A stretch of DNA of 64,000 bases from CBDAUN01 sp965200645. GTDB lineage: Bacteria > Pseudomonadota > Gammaproteobacteria > Arenicellales > JAJDZL01. The position numbers were made by a program, and so were the translations under genes. The stretch covers positions 992,001 to 1,056,000 of the forward strand of contig CBDAUN010000003.1 of assembly GCA_965200645.1 (NCBI GenBank), read 5' to 3'. Shown piece by piece: positions 17,542 to 26,432 of this stretch (its first letter is position 1; the number at the start of each line of letters is the position of its first letter). The notes beneath the pieces were generated by a model, which had not been told where the DNA came from, ran no database searches, and saw nothing but the letters and a program-made list of their open reading frames with translations.

Positions 17542-18867
17542 CTACCCTGCACTCTCGACTTCAGACAATGGTGATTGCAAGAAGGACTCTGACTGCTTAA
17601 CTCGGTTAATCACCTGAATGGCTCGTAGTGATGCCGCGGTTGAGTTTTGCACTGAGCGGTTTACATCGAGTGCATTGGAGGCACAACCCGCACCAAAAAT
17701 TGCTCCATTTTGCGCGTCGAGTTGGATAAATCCACTTTTATCGACACTCACACCGTCTGCAACTTCCGTGATTTTTTGACTGGGTTCCATGCCGATGGCC
17801 AACACGACCAGATCGTGTTCGTTGTTGTAGCGGTGATAACCTTCAGTATCGACGCCTTGTAAAAATAAGTTATCGGTAATCGGGTCATCCGTGATCGAAG
17901 CCACTTTGGATTTGATGAAATGTACATTATTCTCTCTACGCACCTTGCGATAGAAGTCTTCAAATCGATCGATGACTCGCATATCGATGTAATAGATAGA
18001 TGACTTTGCATCCGGGCCATGCTGCTCATTCACATAGGTTGCCTGCTTTAAAGAAGCGGTACAACAGATTCTCGAGCAGTGCAACAAGTGGTTTCTGTCC
18101 CTTGAGCCGGCACACTGAATAAACGCCACATTTGTTGCTGGTTTACCGTCGGAAGGTCGAACTAATTGGCCACCCGTTGGACCAAACGGGTCCATTAAAC
18201 GTTCGAACTCGACGCTTGTAATCACGTTTTGGTAGCGATCGTACCCATAGGGCTGAATTTTTGCGGCATCGTAGGGTTTCCAGCCGGTTGCCCAAATTAT
18301 CGACCCCACGCTAAGGTCAAAATTTTCTTCCTCCATCTCAAGATCAATAGCCTCGTATTTACACGCCATTTTCGCTCTTTGTCCTTCTTCGGTATTCGCT
18401 ATGGATGGGTCAATCACGTAACGTTGAGGATAAGCCATATTGTGAGGTAAATAGGCAGCTTTAATCTTCTTCAGGTTGTAGTTATGAGGATCGTCTATAC
18501 ATGTCTCGACAACCTCCTCACAGGCGCCACAAGCGGTGCAATTCGAGTTTACAAATCTCGGATGCGTCTTGATGGATACTGTGTACGCACCAGGACTACC
18601 AGAAATTTTGGTCACTTCGCTGAGGGTCAGTTCTTTGACACGTGAATTTGCCCTAAGTCGACGCAAATTAATTTCAAATCCGCAATTCGGGCGGCAAAGT
18701 TTAGGGAAATACCGATACAACTGGGCTGTTCGTCCACCCAAGGATGGATTTTTTTCGACCAAAATCACATCCAATCCGTACTCGGCTACTTCAAGCGCGG
18801 CGGAAAGTCCGCTAATGCCGCCACCTACTACCAGTACAGTCTCGCTAGTAGAAACTATATTGTTCAA
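17542..18867 (-). CDS. qmoA: QmoA-like HdrA-family flavoprotein
   Basis: A 441-residue FAD protein. The dinucleotide fold VLVVGGGISGLSAA starts near residue 11. It is followed by the QmoA-type segment YFPKLCRPNCGFEIN, a Cys-rich stretch NCTACGACEEVVETC and the HdrA-like FIQCAGSRDRN and HCSRICCTASLKQA. It lacks the ferredoxin and MvhD domains of QmoB, which is the normal division of labour in Qmo. The only plausible start is TTG 18867: a stop lies five codons upstream and no ATG or GTG is near. It is the first gene of the qmoA-qmoB-hdrC-hdrB unit. Confidence 0.87.
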   Translation of the reverse strand: MNNIVSTSETVLVVGGGISGLSAALEVAEYGLDVILVEKNPSLGGRTAQLYRYFPKLCRPNCGFEINLRRLRANSRVKELTLSEVTKISGSPGAYTVSIKTHPRFVNSNCTACGACEEVVETCIDDPHNYNLKKIKAAYLPHNMAYPQRYVIDPSIANTEEGQRAKMACKYEAIDLEMEEENFDLSVGSIIWATGWKPYDAAKIQPYGYDRYQNVITSVEFERLMDPFGPTGGQLVRPSDGKPATNVAFIQCAGSRDRNHLLHCSRICCTASLKQATYVNEQHGPDAKSSIYYIDMRVIDRFEDFYRKVRRENNVHFIKSKVASITDDPITDNLFLQGVDTEGYHRYNNEHDLVVLAIGMEPSQKITEVADGVSVDKSGFIQLDAQNGAIFGAGCASNALDVNRSVQNSTAASLRAIQVINRVKQSESFLQSPLSEVESAG

Positions 18868-19158
18868 ATTGACAGGTATTCAGGGAAGAATAAGATTCGA
18901 TTACTATGTGGAGTATAGCCACTATGCGAGGCATTGTACTCCTGAACAAGGGCAATATTTTGCTAAAATCGCTGCAAAAGTGCAATAGTTTCAACCGCAT
19001 CTAGACTTAATTTGATCATGTCTTCTGGTCTTCAATTTTTTTAACTTTCCCTTCGGCTTGGCATGAAACCATTAGTTTCGACACGTGTCAGATGATGTAA
19101 CACATTTGATCCACTAGGTGACCGCAAATCTTACAACACCTAAAAATCGGATTAATTG
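18868..19158. promoter_or_regulatory. Divergent promoter region between qmoA and the DUF898 gene
   Basis: 291 bases between divergent genes, so it must hold promoters for both. A perfect 10-base palindrome, GACACGTGTC, lies at 19080-19089, about 70 bases before the DUF898 start. It could be a regulator site, but short palindromes also occur by chance. No confident promoter hexamers were assigned. Confidence 0.3.
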
Positions 19159-20268
19159 ATGACTGAACAGAAAAATTATTATCCCCAAGAATCCGATGCC
19201 GTCTTTGAAGAATTCAGCACACCGAATTATCCAGTCGAGCCGATTCGCTTCAGTGGCGCTGCTAAAGAATATTTTGGAATTTGGCTGACGAACTTGGTGT
19301 TGACCATCGCTACATTAGGAATTTACGGTCCCTGGGCGAAGGTTCGGCGGCTTCAGTACTTCCGCAACAATTCGATACTCTATGAATTTCCCTTCGGTTA
19401 CCACGCCACTGGCATTCAATTGCTGAAGGGAAGAATGATTGCTTTTGTGGCCATCATTGGCTACACAATTTTGGTACGGTTTAACACAACTGTAGCTGCT
19501 GTACTACCAGTCGCACTTTTCCTGGTTTATCCCTGTATCATCAATCTGTCTTTGAACTTTACGGCGAGAATGACATCCTGGAGAAACATACATTTCTCCT
19601 GGCACGGGACTTATTGGAAGTCCTTGTGGTATTTTCAAGTTCTGCCCTTGCTCGGATTCGCCAGCTTCGGAATATTGCTGCCTTTGGCCTATAAGCATTA
19701 CTACCGCTACTATGCTTTGGGGCACTCTTTCGGTACCGCTAAATTCCATGCTAACCCAAAAACTTCTTCCTTCTATGTTGCATTTACAGTCGCCACCGTT
19801 TTGCCTATGGTTGTATTCAGTGCAATAGCCATAGGCATCATTATCGCGAATGCTCCATTGAATGATTTTTTGGGGGACGAGACAGTTGTTTCTCAAGACA
19901 AACTCGCTTTAATTTTCTCTGTAATTTTCATACTAGTGTTGCTATTGATTGCTACTTTTTTTCTGTTTACCACAATGTGCCGTAACATACTGCTGCAATC
20001 GCTGGCAATGGAAAGATTTGCAAATTTTGATTCAAAGATCAACCCTTTGAAACTGTTGTGGATTTGGGTCACTAATCTTATCGTCAGTATCCTATCTTTA
20101 GGCCTTCTGATACCTTGGGCAAAAATTCGTCAGTATCGATATCTTGCCCAGTGCACATTTATCAGAGCGCATACTGACAACGATGAATTTGTAGACGAGA
20201 TTCACAACAGAATGGGCGCTATCGGTGAAGAGTTCGCCGGATTCGAAGGAATTGATATTGGAATTTAG
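19159..20268 (+). CDS. DUF898 (YjgN-like) inner-membrane protein
   Basis: A 369-residue polytopic membrane protein of the DUF898/YjgN family. The motif GIYGPWAKVRRLQYFRNN appears near residue 55 and is echoed in the second half by LLIPWAKIRQYRYLAQ near 322. This gives an internal duplication typical of the family. ATG 19159 is chosen over the adjacent TTG 19156. Its function is unknown. It is followed eight bases later by a membrane-anchored M48 protease, a pairing that recurs in proteobacteria and suggests a joint envelope role. Confidence 0.85.
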   Translation: MTEQKNYYPQESDAVFEEFSTPNYPVEPIRFSGAAKEYFGIWLTNLVLTIATLGIYGPWAKVRRLQYFRNNSILYEFPFGYHATGIQLLKGRMIAFVAIIGYTILVRFNTTVAAVLPVALFLVYPCIINLSLNFTARMTSWRNIHFSWHGTYWKSLWYFQVLPLLGFASFGILLPLAYKHYYRYYALGHSFGTAKFHANPKTSSFYVAFTVATVLPMVVFSAIAIGIIIANAPLNDFLGDETVVSQDKLALIFSVIFILVLLLIATFFLFTTMCRNILLQSLAMERFANFDSKINPLKLLWIWVTNLIVSILSLGLLIPWAKIRQYRYLAQCTFIRAHTDNDEFVDEIHNRMGAIGEEFAGFEGIDIGI

Positions 20269-20276
20269 GTGAAAGC

Positions 20277-21329
20277 ATGAGAATTTCAGGACAATACTTC
20301 GAGGCGCTGAGTTCTAAGCGTAATTTTTCAACACTTGAGGTTATAGACGGCCGTCCCAATATCGAGATGAGTGATGGAACGATAGTTGATGACCTTCATA
20401 TTCAGTCAATTCAGGGAGCAACAAGTATTTATTTTGAAGGCGGAAGTTCCTTTATGGCGGACGAAGCTCTGCCAAAATCCATTATTCATGAGTTTCAAGG
20501 ACGAATCAGAAAATGCATTATGTGGTTGGAAGAATTTTCTGCTTCACGACTGTTGATACTGGCTTTAATTCTGGTTGCTGCGATAGTCGGATACAGGAGT
20601 CTGCTGAATATCGGAGTGCATACACTTGCGGAAAACTTCCCGCAAGACTGGGAATTAGCAGTTGGGGAATCAACATATGAATCGCTAACTTTATCATCAG
20701 CATTGTTGACAATCTTTGAGAAAAGCAATACTTCGCCCGAGATTCAAGAAGGCTTTAATGAAATCTTTCTCCAATTGGCAGCTGATTCGGATATCTCCGA
20801 GTTTCCACTTCGCTTATATATTCACAGTTCTCCACTGCTGGGAATGAATGCGTTTGCATTGCCGGGCGGAATCGTTGTCCTAACGGATGGACTGATTTAC
20901 AGTTTTTCAGGAAAAGAAGTGGCAGCGGTTATGGCGCACGAATTGGCGCACGTGGAGCAACGTCACGCTATTCGTCAGGCAATCTACTACACCGGCATTG
21001 CTTCACTTGGGTTGTTAATTTTTGGAGGTGCAGACACGGTCATTGAATCACTTTCAACTGCCGTCCTAGTGGGCATAACTGGGGCAAAACAATCTCGCGA
21101 TTTTGAAAGGGAGGCTGACATTGCCGCAGTCAGAATTTTAAAGAACACGGGTTTAGACCCCATTTATATGGTCAATGCTTTGGAAAATTTTCAACGCATA
21201 TTATGTCCTGATGACACCGGTTTGGCTGAATGCGAATCCGAAGTATTCAGTTGGATTTCGACACATCCTACGATTAAAGAGAGAATAGAGAATTTAAAAG
21301 AAGAAATTGCTCGATTGGAGTCAGAATAA
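20277..21329 (+). CDS. M48-family membrane metalloprotease
   Basis: A 350-residue protein with one clear membrane helix at about 91-110. An M48 catalytic domain follows with the zinc motif HELAH at 221-225 and a downstream ligand Glu in SRDFEREADIAAVRIL. The N-terminal 90 residues resemble the cytoplasmic domain found in DUF898-linked M48 proteins. It likely degrades or processes envelope proteins, with its active site in the periplasm. The start ATG 20277 overlaps a GTGAAAGC region after the DUF898 stop. It converges with the RimK-like gene, with 32 bases between. Confidence 0.87.
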   Translation: MRISGQYFEALSSKRNFSTLEVIDGRPNIEMSDGTIVDDLHIQSIQGATSIYFEGGSSFMADEALPKSIIHEFQGRIRKCIMWLEEFSASRLLILALILVAAIVGYRSLLNIGVHTLAENFPQDWELAVGESTYESLTLSSALLTIFEKSNTSPEIQEGFNEIFLQLAADSDISEFPLRLYIHSSPLLGMNAFALPGGIVVLTDGLIYSFSGKEVAAVMAHELAHVEQRHAIRQAIYYTGIASLGLLIFGGADTVIESLSTAVLVGITGAKQSRDFEREADIAAVRILKNTGLDPIYMVNALENFQRILCPDDTGLAECESEVFSWISTHPTIKERIENLKEEIARLESE

Positions 21330-21361
21330 TATTTGATGCTTAGACTGATGCAATCTATTGG

Positions 21362-22246
21362 CTAATCTACAAACTTCAGTAAGTAGTCTACTATTTCGCT
21401 AGCGATATCAACGTCACTGACCGCTTGTATGCCTTGCCATGCAGGGGCACCATTAACTTCCAATATCTGCCATTCATCTTTTAAAGTTTTAATGATGTCG
21501 ACTCCAGCATAACTCGCACCTACTGCCGCAGCAGCTCTTTGTGCGAGTTCAAATACTTCAGAGTTTAATTGTGTTGCAATGCATTGTGCTCCTTGTGCCT
21601 TGTTAGTCACCCAATTAGTCGAACGCCGTTCCATGGCACAAACTGCTCGCCCGCCAACGACAAAAATTCGCCAGTCACGCCAGTCGTCTGACTTTGGCGG
21701 TACGTAACGCTGCATGTAATACACACCGTTTAGTTCCTCTGATTCGGGTAACTCGTCTTGCTTGGACAGTAGTTGCAAGCCCCGTCCCTGAGAACCGAAT
21801 AGTGGCTTAACCACAACCTTGTGGCCGGCGCTAAGCTCCGATTCTAGAATGTGCCTGGCTGTGGCTGTTGATTCACAGGACCACGAGGGAACGTTCGGTA
21901 TTGCATGTCGGTCTAGCAGATGACTGGTCATGGACTTATCGACTGTTCTTTCGATAGTCTTTGCCGAATTGACGACATTGATTGACATCTGTGACAGTGC
22001 ATGCAGAATACCCAAACGAAAGGTAACCTGTTCGAATGTCCCTGCGGATATACCGCGAACGAAAGCTACTGATGGAAGTTCATCGTCAAACTCTGGAATT
22101 CTTAACCCTCCGAATTTGTTGCCGTGCGAGAAACCACAATCCGATAGAGATACTACGGCAGGATCGATCCTGTGGTGATGAAACGCTTGAATAAGTCTAT
22201 TTTCATGCCAGCCTCGGGAGCTGGAAAAAATGACGGGACGACTCAC
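21362..22246 (-). CDS. RimK-like ATP-grasp ligase of the H4MPT cluster
   Basis: A 294-residue ATP-grasp protein of the RimK/MptN type. The ATP-binding Lys region VVVKPLFGSQGRGLQLL is near 146-162, and the metal-binding end reads WQILEVNGAPAW. RimK-like ligases add glutamate to peptides or cofactors; MptN adds glutamate to tetrahydromethanopterin, and close homologues recur in bacterial H4MPT gene clusters. It starts with GTG 22246 overlapping the mch stop (GTGA), so it is translationally coupled. A role in making or glutamylating the H4MPT or methylofuran cofactor is inferred from location. Confidence 0.8.
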   Translation of the reverse strand: MSRPVIFSSSRGWHENRLIQAFHHHRIDPAVVSLSDCGFSHGNKFGGLRIPEFDDELPSVAFVRGISAGTFEQVTFRLGILHALSQMSINVVNSAKTIERTVDKSMTSHLLDRHAIPNVPSWSCESTATARHILESELSAGHKVVVKPLFGSQGRGLQLLSKQDELPESEELNGVYYMQRYVPPKSDDWRDWRIFVVGGRAVCAMERRSTNWVTNKAQGAQCIATQLNSEVFELAQRAAAAVGASYAGVDIIKTLKDEWQILEVNGAPAWQGIQAVSDVDIASEIVDYLLKFVD

Positions 22247-23232
22247 GAACTACCGTATAACGAATGGTTGAGCAATTCGTAATTTACGCTCCCTGCATGA
22301 TAGGTATTTCCGCTTGAAAGAACCGAAACAGATACCTGTGCCGGACTAAAAAGCATGGGATCGATTTCAAAAAAGTCGTAGTTGTATTCGGCAAACTTCT
22401 GAGCGAAGGGGACCCCGTAATCTGGGGAGTTTGAACTGGGTAGTTGATTGGCGAGCTGCTGTGCTTCATCATCATTGCAATCGACAATCATAGATACCTG
22501 TCCAGCAAGAATAATTACATCATTGGTTCGTCCCATTGCCGTCAGCGAATCATTGACTGGTGGGGGCAACGGCGTAGTACCGGCGCCTTCTACTATGTAG
22601 TTGAGATCAAATTCAATTTCATGCGCCTTGTGCAAAGCAACTTCAACTACTCGCGAAGCGATTTGTGTCACACCGGCGAGGCTTCCGGTCGGTGTCAGTA
22701 TCAGTACGAGATGTTCAGGCGCTATCCCGCAATCTTTAGCAATCTTATGGGTTAACTCCGCTGGAGGATACTTGGATGTTTCAATGACCAGACAACTCCA
22801 ATCATAGTTATCTCCATATTGTAGCTCGTCAAACAGAGGTTCTTTAAGTGCAAGCGCCCGTGCTGGTCCTGAACCTAATGCTCTGAAGGTAGTTTCTCCA
22901 TTTTTATATTCTAAACTCCACCCGGCATATTGACTTCCGAGACAGGCCAAAACAGGTAATTTGGTATTGACGTTGACGCGAATACTTGGAAAGTCCTTAG
23001 TTTCGCTCATCTGCAAGTTCACTGTACCGAGACCCGCCATACAGATTTCAGCAATTCTACGTCCTGCTTCCAAACTGCCTACGGAGTTGATCCCTGCATC
23101 TATCACTGTACATCCTGCTTCGTTTATCACCTTCCCTAAACGTAAGGTTTCGGTGTCAGCCAGCAAGGTGAGGACGAGACGTTGTGCGAGTTGATTTACA
23201 CTGACTTGTGACGGTTTGAATTCGTTGTTCAT
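22243..23232 (-). CDS. mch: Methenyltetrahydromethanopterin cyclohydrolase
   Basis: A 329-residue Mch, about the normal length (about 320). It interconverts methenyl-H4MPT and formyl-H4MPT in the C1 oxidation route. Conserved stretches include GLGTVNLQ near 79, YAGWSLEY, ALGSGPARAL near 140-149, PTGSLAGVTQIASR and VEGAGTTPLPPP. It starts at ATG 23232, six bases after the ATP-grasp gene, and is in the same minus-strand unit as mtdB and beta-RFAP synthase. Confidence 0.93.
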   Translation of the reverse strand: MNNEFKPSQVSVNQLAQRLVLTLLADTETLRLGKVINEAGCTVIDAGINSVGSLEAGRRIAEICMAGLGTVNLQMSETKDFPSIRVNVNTKLPVLACLGSQYAGWSLEYKNGETTFRALGSGPARALALKEPLFDELQYGDNYDWSCLVIETSKYPPAELTHKIAKDCGIAPEHLVLILTPTGSLAGVTQIASRVVEVALHKAHEIEFDLNYIVEGAGTTPLPPPVNDSLTAMGRTNDVIILAGQVSMIVDCNDDEAQQLANQLPSSNSPDYGVPFAQKFAEYNYDFFEIDPMLFSPAQVSVSVLSSGNTYHAGSVNYELLNHSLYGSS

Positions 23233-23238
23233 AGTTCC

Positions 23239-24393
23239 TTATACAGATTCCCACTGCTTAAGTCGTTCAACAGTGGCTTTATGTCTTGCCTTTACTTTCT
23301 TTCTAGCATCATCTGAAGATGAAGCTGAAGCAACAACAGTGCACACAGGATCACCCATAAAAAATAAATCACCTGGAGATGGTTGGTCAACGACCCAAGA
23401 GTCCCAAAACCAATTTTCCGGAGCCTTAATTCCCTTTGATCCATAAATGATTGAATGAGCAACAAATACGTTTTCTTCTGTAGCAGAATTTACATTGAAT
23501 TTTTGTGTAGAATCTTCAAATGCAGCACAATGTGCTGGGAAAAATGACGATTCGTACTCATGTAATTCCATAGTAAAACCTGGTCGTGGATTCACTTCCA
23601 GCAGATACCATTGCTCTCCATTGACGATGGTATCAATTGTAATCAGACCCCTGAGGCTATATTTTGCGACTATGGTTTTTGCTGCCTTTCTCACAGCTGC
23701 TGCAACTTCCTGAGAAATCTCATTCGGTGAAATTGAAACAGCCCCGCCATAAGCAAATGGAAATTGAGTCACGCCACATGCATTCCATTGCTCGGAAAAA
23801 CCTACCACTTCGGCATCAGTTTCAGTGGCTAACACAGTGGCACTTATAGTTTTTCCTTCCACGAATATCTGGTAGTACTGGTAGTCGGACAACTGTTCAT
23901 TTTTAGATTTCCAAGACACTTCCAGCCCGCCAGTGCCTCTGATGTCCTTTTGTAGCCATTTACGAGAATCGTTCGGCTGTTGGAATCGTGTTTCAGGAAA
24001 GGGAATGTTCATGCTGTATAGGAACTCACAGAAAGAACGAAAGTCTCGAAGTTGTGACACTTGTTCTGCCGAGTTTCCGATTAAATGTCGTTGCTTTGAA
24101 ATTTGGTTCAATTGCTCCGAGTTACCCTCAAAGCCACCACTATAGACGACAGGATATGCGGATTTTGGATCAATCGCTTCAATGGCAGTAAACAGTGACT
24201 CACTTTCGAAGCCAAACCCTTCAAATTTCACCTTTATTGCGCGAGACGAAGATTGTTGAGTGTCGAGATCTGCAAATAAGTCCAAAGCAAATACTTCAAT
24301 TCCAGCTTTGTTTGCCGATTGAGTGAGATGGCGCGCAGTAATGCCGATAATGATGCACGCCTTCAACTTAGGTATAACTTCCCGCCAGTTCAT
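23239..24393 (-). CDS. ATP-grasp protein of the H4MPT cluster
   Basis: A 384-residue protein with an ATP-grasp core. The nucleotide loop WLQKDIRGTGGLEVSWK lies near residue 145 and the metal-site segment YLLEVNPRPGFTMELHEYE near 268. Similar ATP-grasp genes recur in methylotroph H4MPT clusters and in methanogen methanofuran synthesis (MfnD type), where they add glutamate. The ATG 24393 overlaps the mtdB 3' end by 26 bases, implying coupled translation. A cofactor-building ligase is the best reading; the substrate is not known. Confidence 0.72.
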   Translation of the reverse strand: MNWREVIPKLKACIIIGITARHLTQSANKAGIEVFALDLFADLDTQQSSSRAIKVKFEGFGFESESLFTAIEAIDPKSAYPVVYSGGFEGNSEQLNQISKQRHLIGNSAEQVSQLRDFRSFCEFLYSMNIPFPETRFQQPNDSRKWLQKDIRGTGGLEVSWKSKNEQLSDYQYYQIFVEGKTISATVLATETDAEVVGFSEQWNACGVTQFPFAYGGAVSISPNEISQEVAAAVRKAAKTIVAKYSLRGLITIDTIVNGEQWYLLEVNPRPGFTMELHEYESSFFPAHCAAFEDSTQKFNVNSATEENVFVAHSIIYGSKGIKAPENWFWDSWVVDQPSPGDLFFMGDPVCTVVASASSSDDARKKVKARHKATVERLKQWESV

Positions 24394-25264
24394 AGGCTTC
24401 AGGAAAATCGAGTACTAGCGCCTTATCCGATTCGAGCATCTTCTTGAGAAGTTGATTTTGAACGTCATACTTCACTTTTCCAATACCTAGTGCACCAATG
24501 GCATAAAAGGAACCCCAGGACATCTGAACCTCCTGACCTGAATCAGTCAATCCAACGGACTCAATTCCTGCTGGCGGAACTGCATTAACGTCCGCTGCAA
24601 CAGCAAGTTTCTTAGCACATTCGAGACAACGATTGTCCAATATCTGTATGCCGGCCTTGGCAGTACAGATTATGATTTGTGCTTCTAAAGCTGCGGCTGC
24701 TCGTTGTTCATATGAAGTCGCACTTTCGGACAAAAGTTCCAAATTGTATCGACTAGCGAACGATGTGACAGAGTCCATTCTGGCACTTTCGGTCAAACGC
24801 ACCAGCGAGACATTTGCATTTGCTTGTGCGGCCAAAATGGCGGCACACAGACCCACTGGACCGCCTCCAAATACTTTTACCGTCTTGCCGTTCAGGGTTT
24901 CATCGAACTTCTCACGAAGAATCTTCACAATTAGTGCGACAAGTGCTCCAGCTGTTGTATATGCTCCATTAGGGTCGGCGAATACCGACAGCTCGAAAGG
25001 TGGAACCATGGCTTTTTTTGCTGCATTCAACATTTCGGCCGCCAAATTCACGTCGAATCCGCCGATAAACATACCGGTTGATGATGCATTGCCCGGTGAG
25101 CGAGAAAAAATTGCGTCCTGAACCAAACTAGCAACTTCACTTTCGGAAGTGATGCCGGTGTATGGAAAAATTTGTTGATAACCCGCATCGACTGCCATAT
25201 TCACATCAAAGGGGCTGACGTTCTGGTCGGGAGTAACCATGTGAAGAATCTTTTGTTTTGCCAT
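24368..25264 (-). CDS. mtdB: NAD(P)-dependent methylenetetrahydromethanopterin dehydrogenase
   Basis: A 298-residue MtdA/MtdB-family enzyme that oxidises methylene-H4MPT to methenyl-H4MPT. Recognisable segments are FPYTGIT near 33, the substrate-side ADPNGAYTTAGALVA near 95-109, and the nucleotide fold VKVFGGGPVGLCAAILAAQ near 127-145. The cluster contains H4MPT enzymes only, favouring MtdB over the folate-using MtdA. ATG 25264 is chosen; the alternative TTG 25270 would overlap the upstream stop. Confidence 0.9.
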   Translation of the reverse strand: MAKQKILHMVTPDQNVSPFDVNMAVDAGYQQIFPYTGITSESEVASLVQDAIFSRSPGNASSTGMFIGGFDVNLAAEMLNAAKKAMVPPFELSVFADPNGAYTTAGALVALIVKILREKFDETLNGKTVKVFGGGPVGLCAAILAAQANANVSLVRLTESARMDSVTSFASRYNLELLSESATSYEQRAAAALEAQIIICTAKAGIQILDNRCLECAKKLAVAADVNAVPPAGIESVGLTDSGQEVQMSWGSFYAIGALGIGKVKYDVQNQLLKKMLESDKALVLDFPEAYELAGSYT

Positions 25265-25266
25265 AA

Positions 25267-26274
25267 TCAACCTGTTGCTGTTTCTTTAATCGGGACGTTT
25301 GCAGAATCGAGTTGGGTGACGGTACCTTCGACTTCAACGATGCTGGCACCGACATTGCGCGCTTTACAAATCATCGTGCGAATGGATTTATGAGTTCGCA
25401 GTTCCAAGGTATGCTGCATTTTGGTTGCGAGCTTAACATTTTCGAAAAGTGCGAAACCCGTTGGACCCCAAGAACTTTGTCCAATTCCTGCAGCTCCATT
25501 ATTCAGTGCAAATTCAAGAACTTCTGCGACATCCTTACTCAGGTAGCGACCTCCTTGAGCAAATGCGAATGAATCTCCTACTGCGTTTTGGATCTTAGTT
25601 ATTGCAAGACCAAATTGCTTGATGTCATGGTCTACAAGTGCAGGGAGGGCTTGTTGGGTCAACAATTCTGTCAACTTGTTTGAAAGTGACTCAGAAAATC
25701 TTTTCAATCGATCAAAAGCTTCAATCTCAAGATTACCGTGTGCTCCTTTAAGTTTTTTATCAAGCACTAATAAAATCCGCCAGTCGCTAGGAAATTCCGT
25801 TCGATGAACAATGGTTCGGTGAGGTTGTGCAGCAGAGGGATTTCTGTCAACAATAAATCCGCCAGTCTCAAATGCTGCGGTTCCAATTGCAGAACGTTTG
25901 CCTCGTCCTACTAAGGTAGATAACTCGCTAATGGATTGGCAGGTTCCGTATAACTGTGTATAGGCTACTGCAATTGCCAGAGCCAGTTGAGTACCAGAAC
26001 CAAGGCCAACGTGAGAAGGGATAGTCTTTGCTATATCTATATGAATTCCGGCATCCGAATTGGTTAGCTCCTGCAACTTCCCTATGTAACGCAATGCCTT
26101 AGCGGGCTCGGTCAACCCGTTAACCACACTGTCGTTACTTGTCGTTGCGTTTAAGCATACTGCGGGACGGTCAATTGCCAAACCTAAAGAGCCGTATTGG
26201 GAGTTTGACTCGAAACTCAGATTGACAAATCCCAAGTGAAGTCTTGCAGGTGCAGTGACCTGAAGTGATGCCAT
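25267..26274 (-). CDS. beta-Ribofuranosylaminobenzene 5'-phosphate synthase
   Basis: A 335-residue GHMP-fold protein that carries out the first committed step of tetrahydromethanopterin synthesis, joining 4-hydroxy- or 4-aminobenzoate with phosphoribosyl pyrophosphate. Seen are the N-terminal TAPARLHLGFVNLS and the GHMP loop PSHVGLGSGTQLALAIAVA near 82-100. ATG 26274 is chosen because it places TAPARLHLGF at the N-terminus as in the family; the longer in-frame start would run into the divergent fhc promoter. It is the first gene of the minus-strand cofactor/mtdB/mch unit. Confidence 0.9.
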   Translation of the reverse strand: MASLQVTAPARLHLGFVNLSFESNSQYGSLGLAIDRPAVCLNATTSNDSVVNGLTEPAKALRYIGKLQELTNSDAGIHIDIAKTIPSHVGLGSGTQLALAIAVAYTQLYGTCQSISELSTLVGRGKRSAIGTAAFETGGFIVDRNPSAAQPHRTIVHRTEFPSDWRILLVLDKKLKGAHGNLEIEAFDRLKRFSESLSNKLTELLTQQALPALVDHDIKQFGLAITKIQNAVGDSFAFAQGGRYLSKDVAEVLEFALNNGAAGIGQSSWGPTGFALFENVKLATKMQHTLELRTHKSIRTMICKARNVGASIVEVEGTVTQLDSANVPIKETATG

Positions 26275-26432
26275 AGTACGTTGATATATTATCCGATGTG
26301 TCGTGAAATCGGCATTATAAGGTTTAGGTAGTGTGTTCTTCATAAGTGATATGGGTAGGGGGTCGGATATGCACACTGGAACTGGTTCGGCCGAGACCGT
26401 TGAATTATGGCGGGAAACATATAATCGCAGGC
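26275..26432. promoter_or_regulatory. Divergent promoter region of the two H4MPT gene arms
   Basis: 158 bases between beta-RFAP synthase (minus) and fhcB (plus). On the minus strand a TATAAT box (reverse complement of 26314-26319) has a TGAAGA hexamer 17 bases upstream, giving a leader of about 33 bases. On the plus strand TATAAT occurs at 26420-26425, only seven bases before the fhcB ATG. If used, this would make a nearly leaderless fhc transcript, and no ribosome site precedes that ATG. Both are sequence matches only. Confidence 0.4.
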
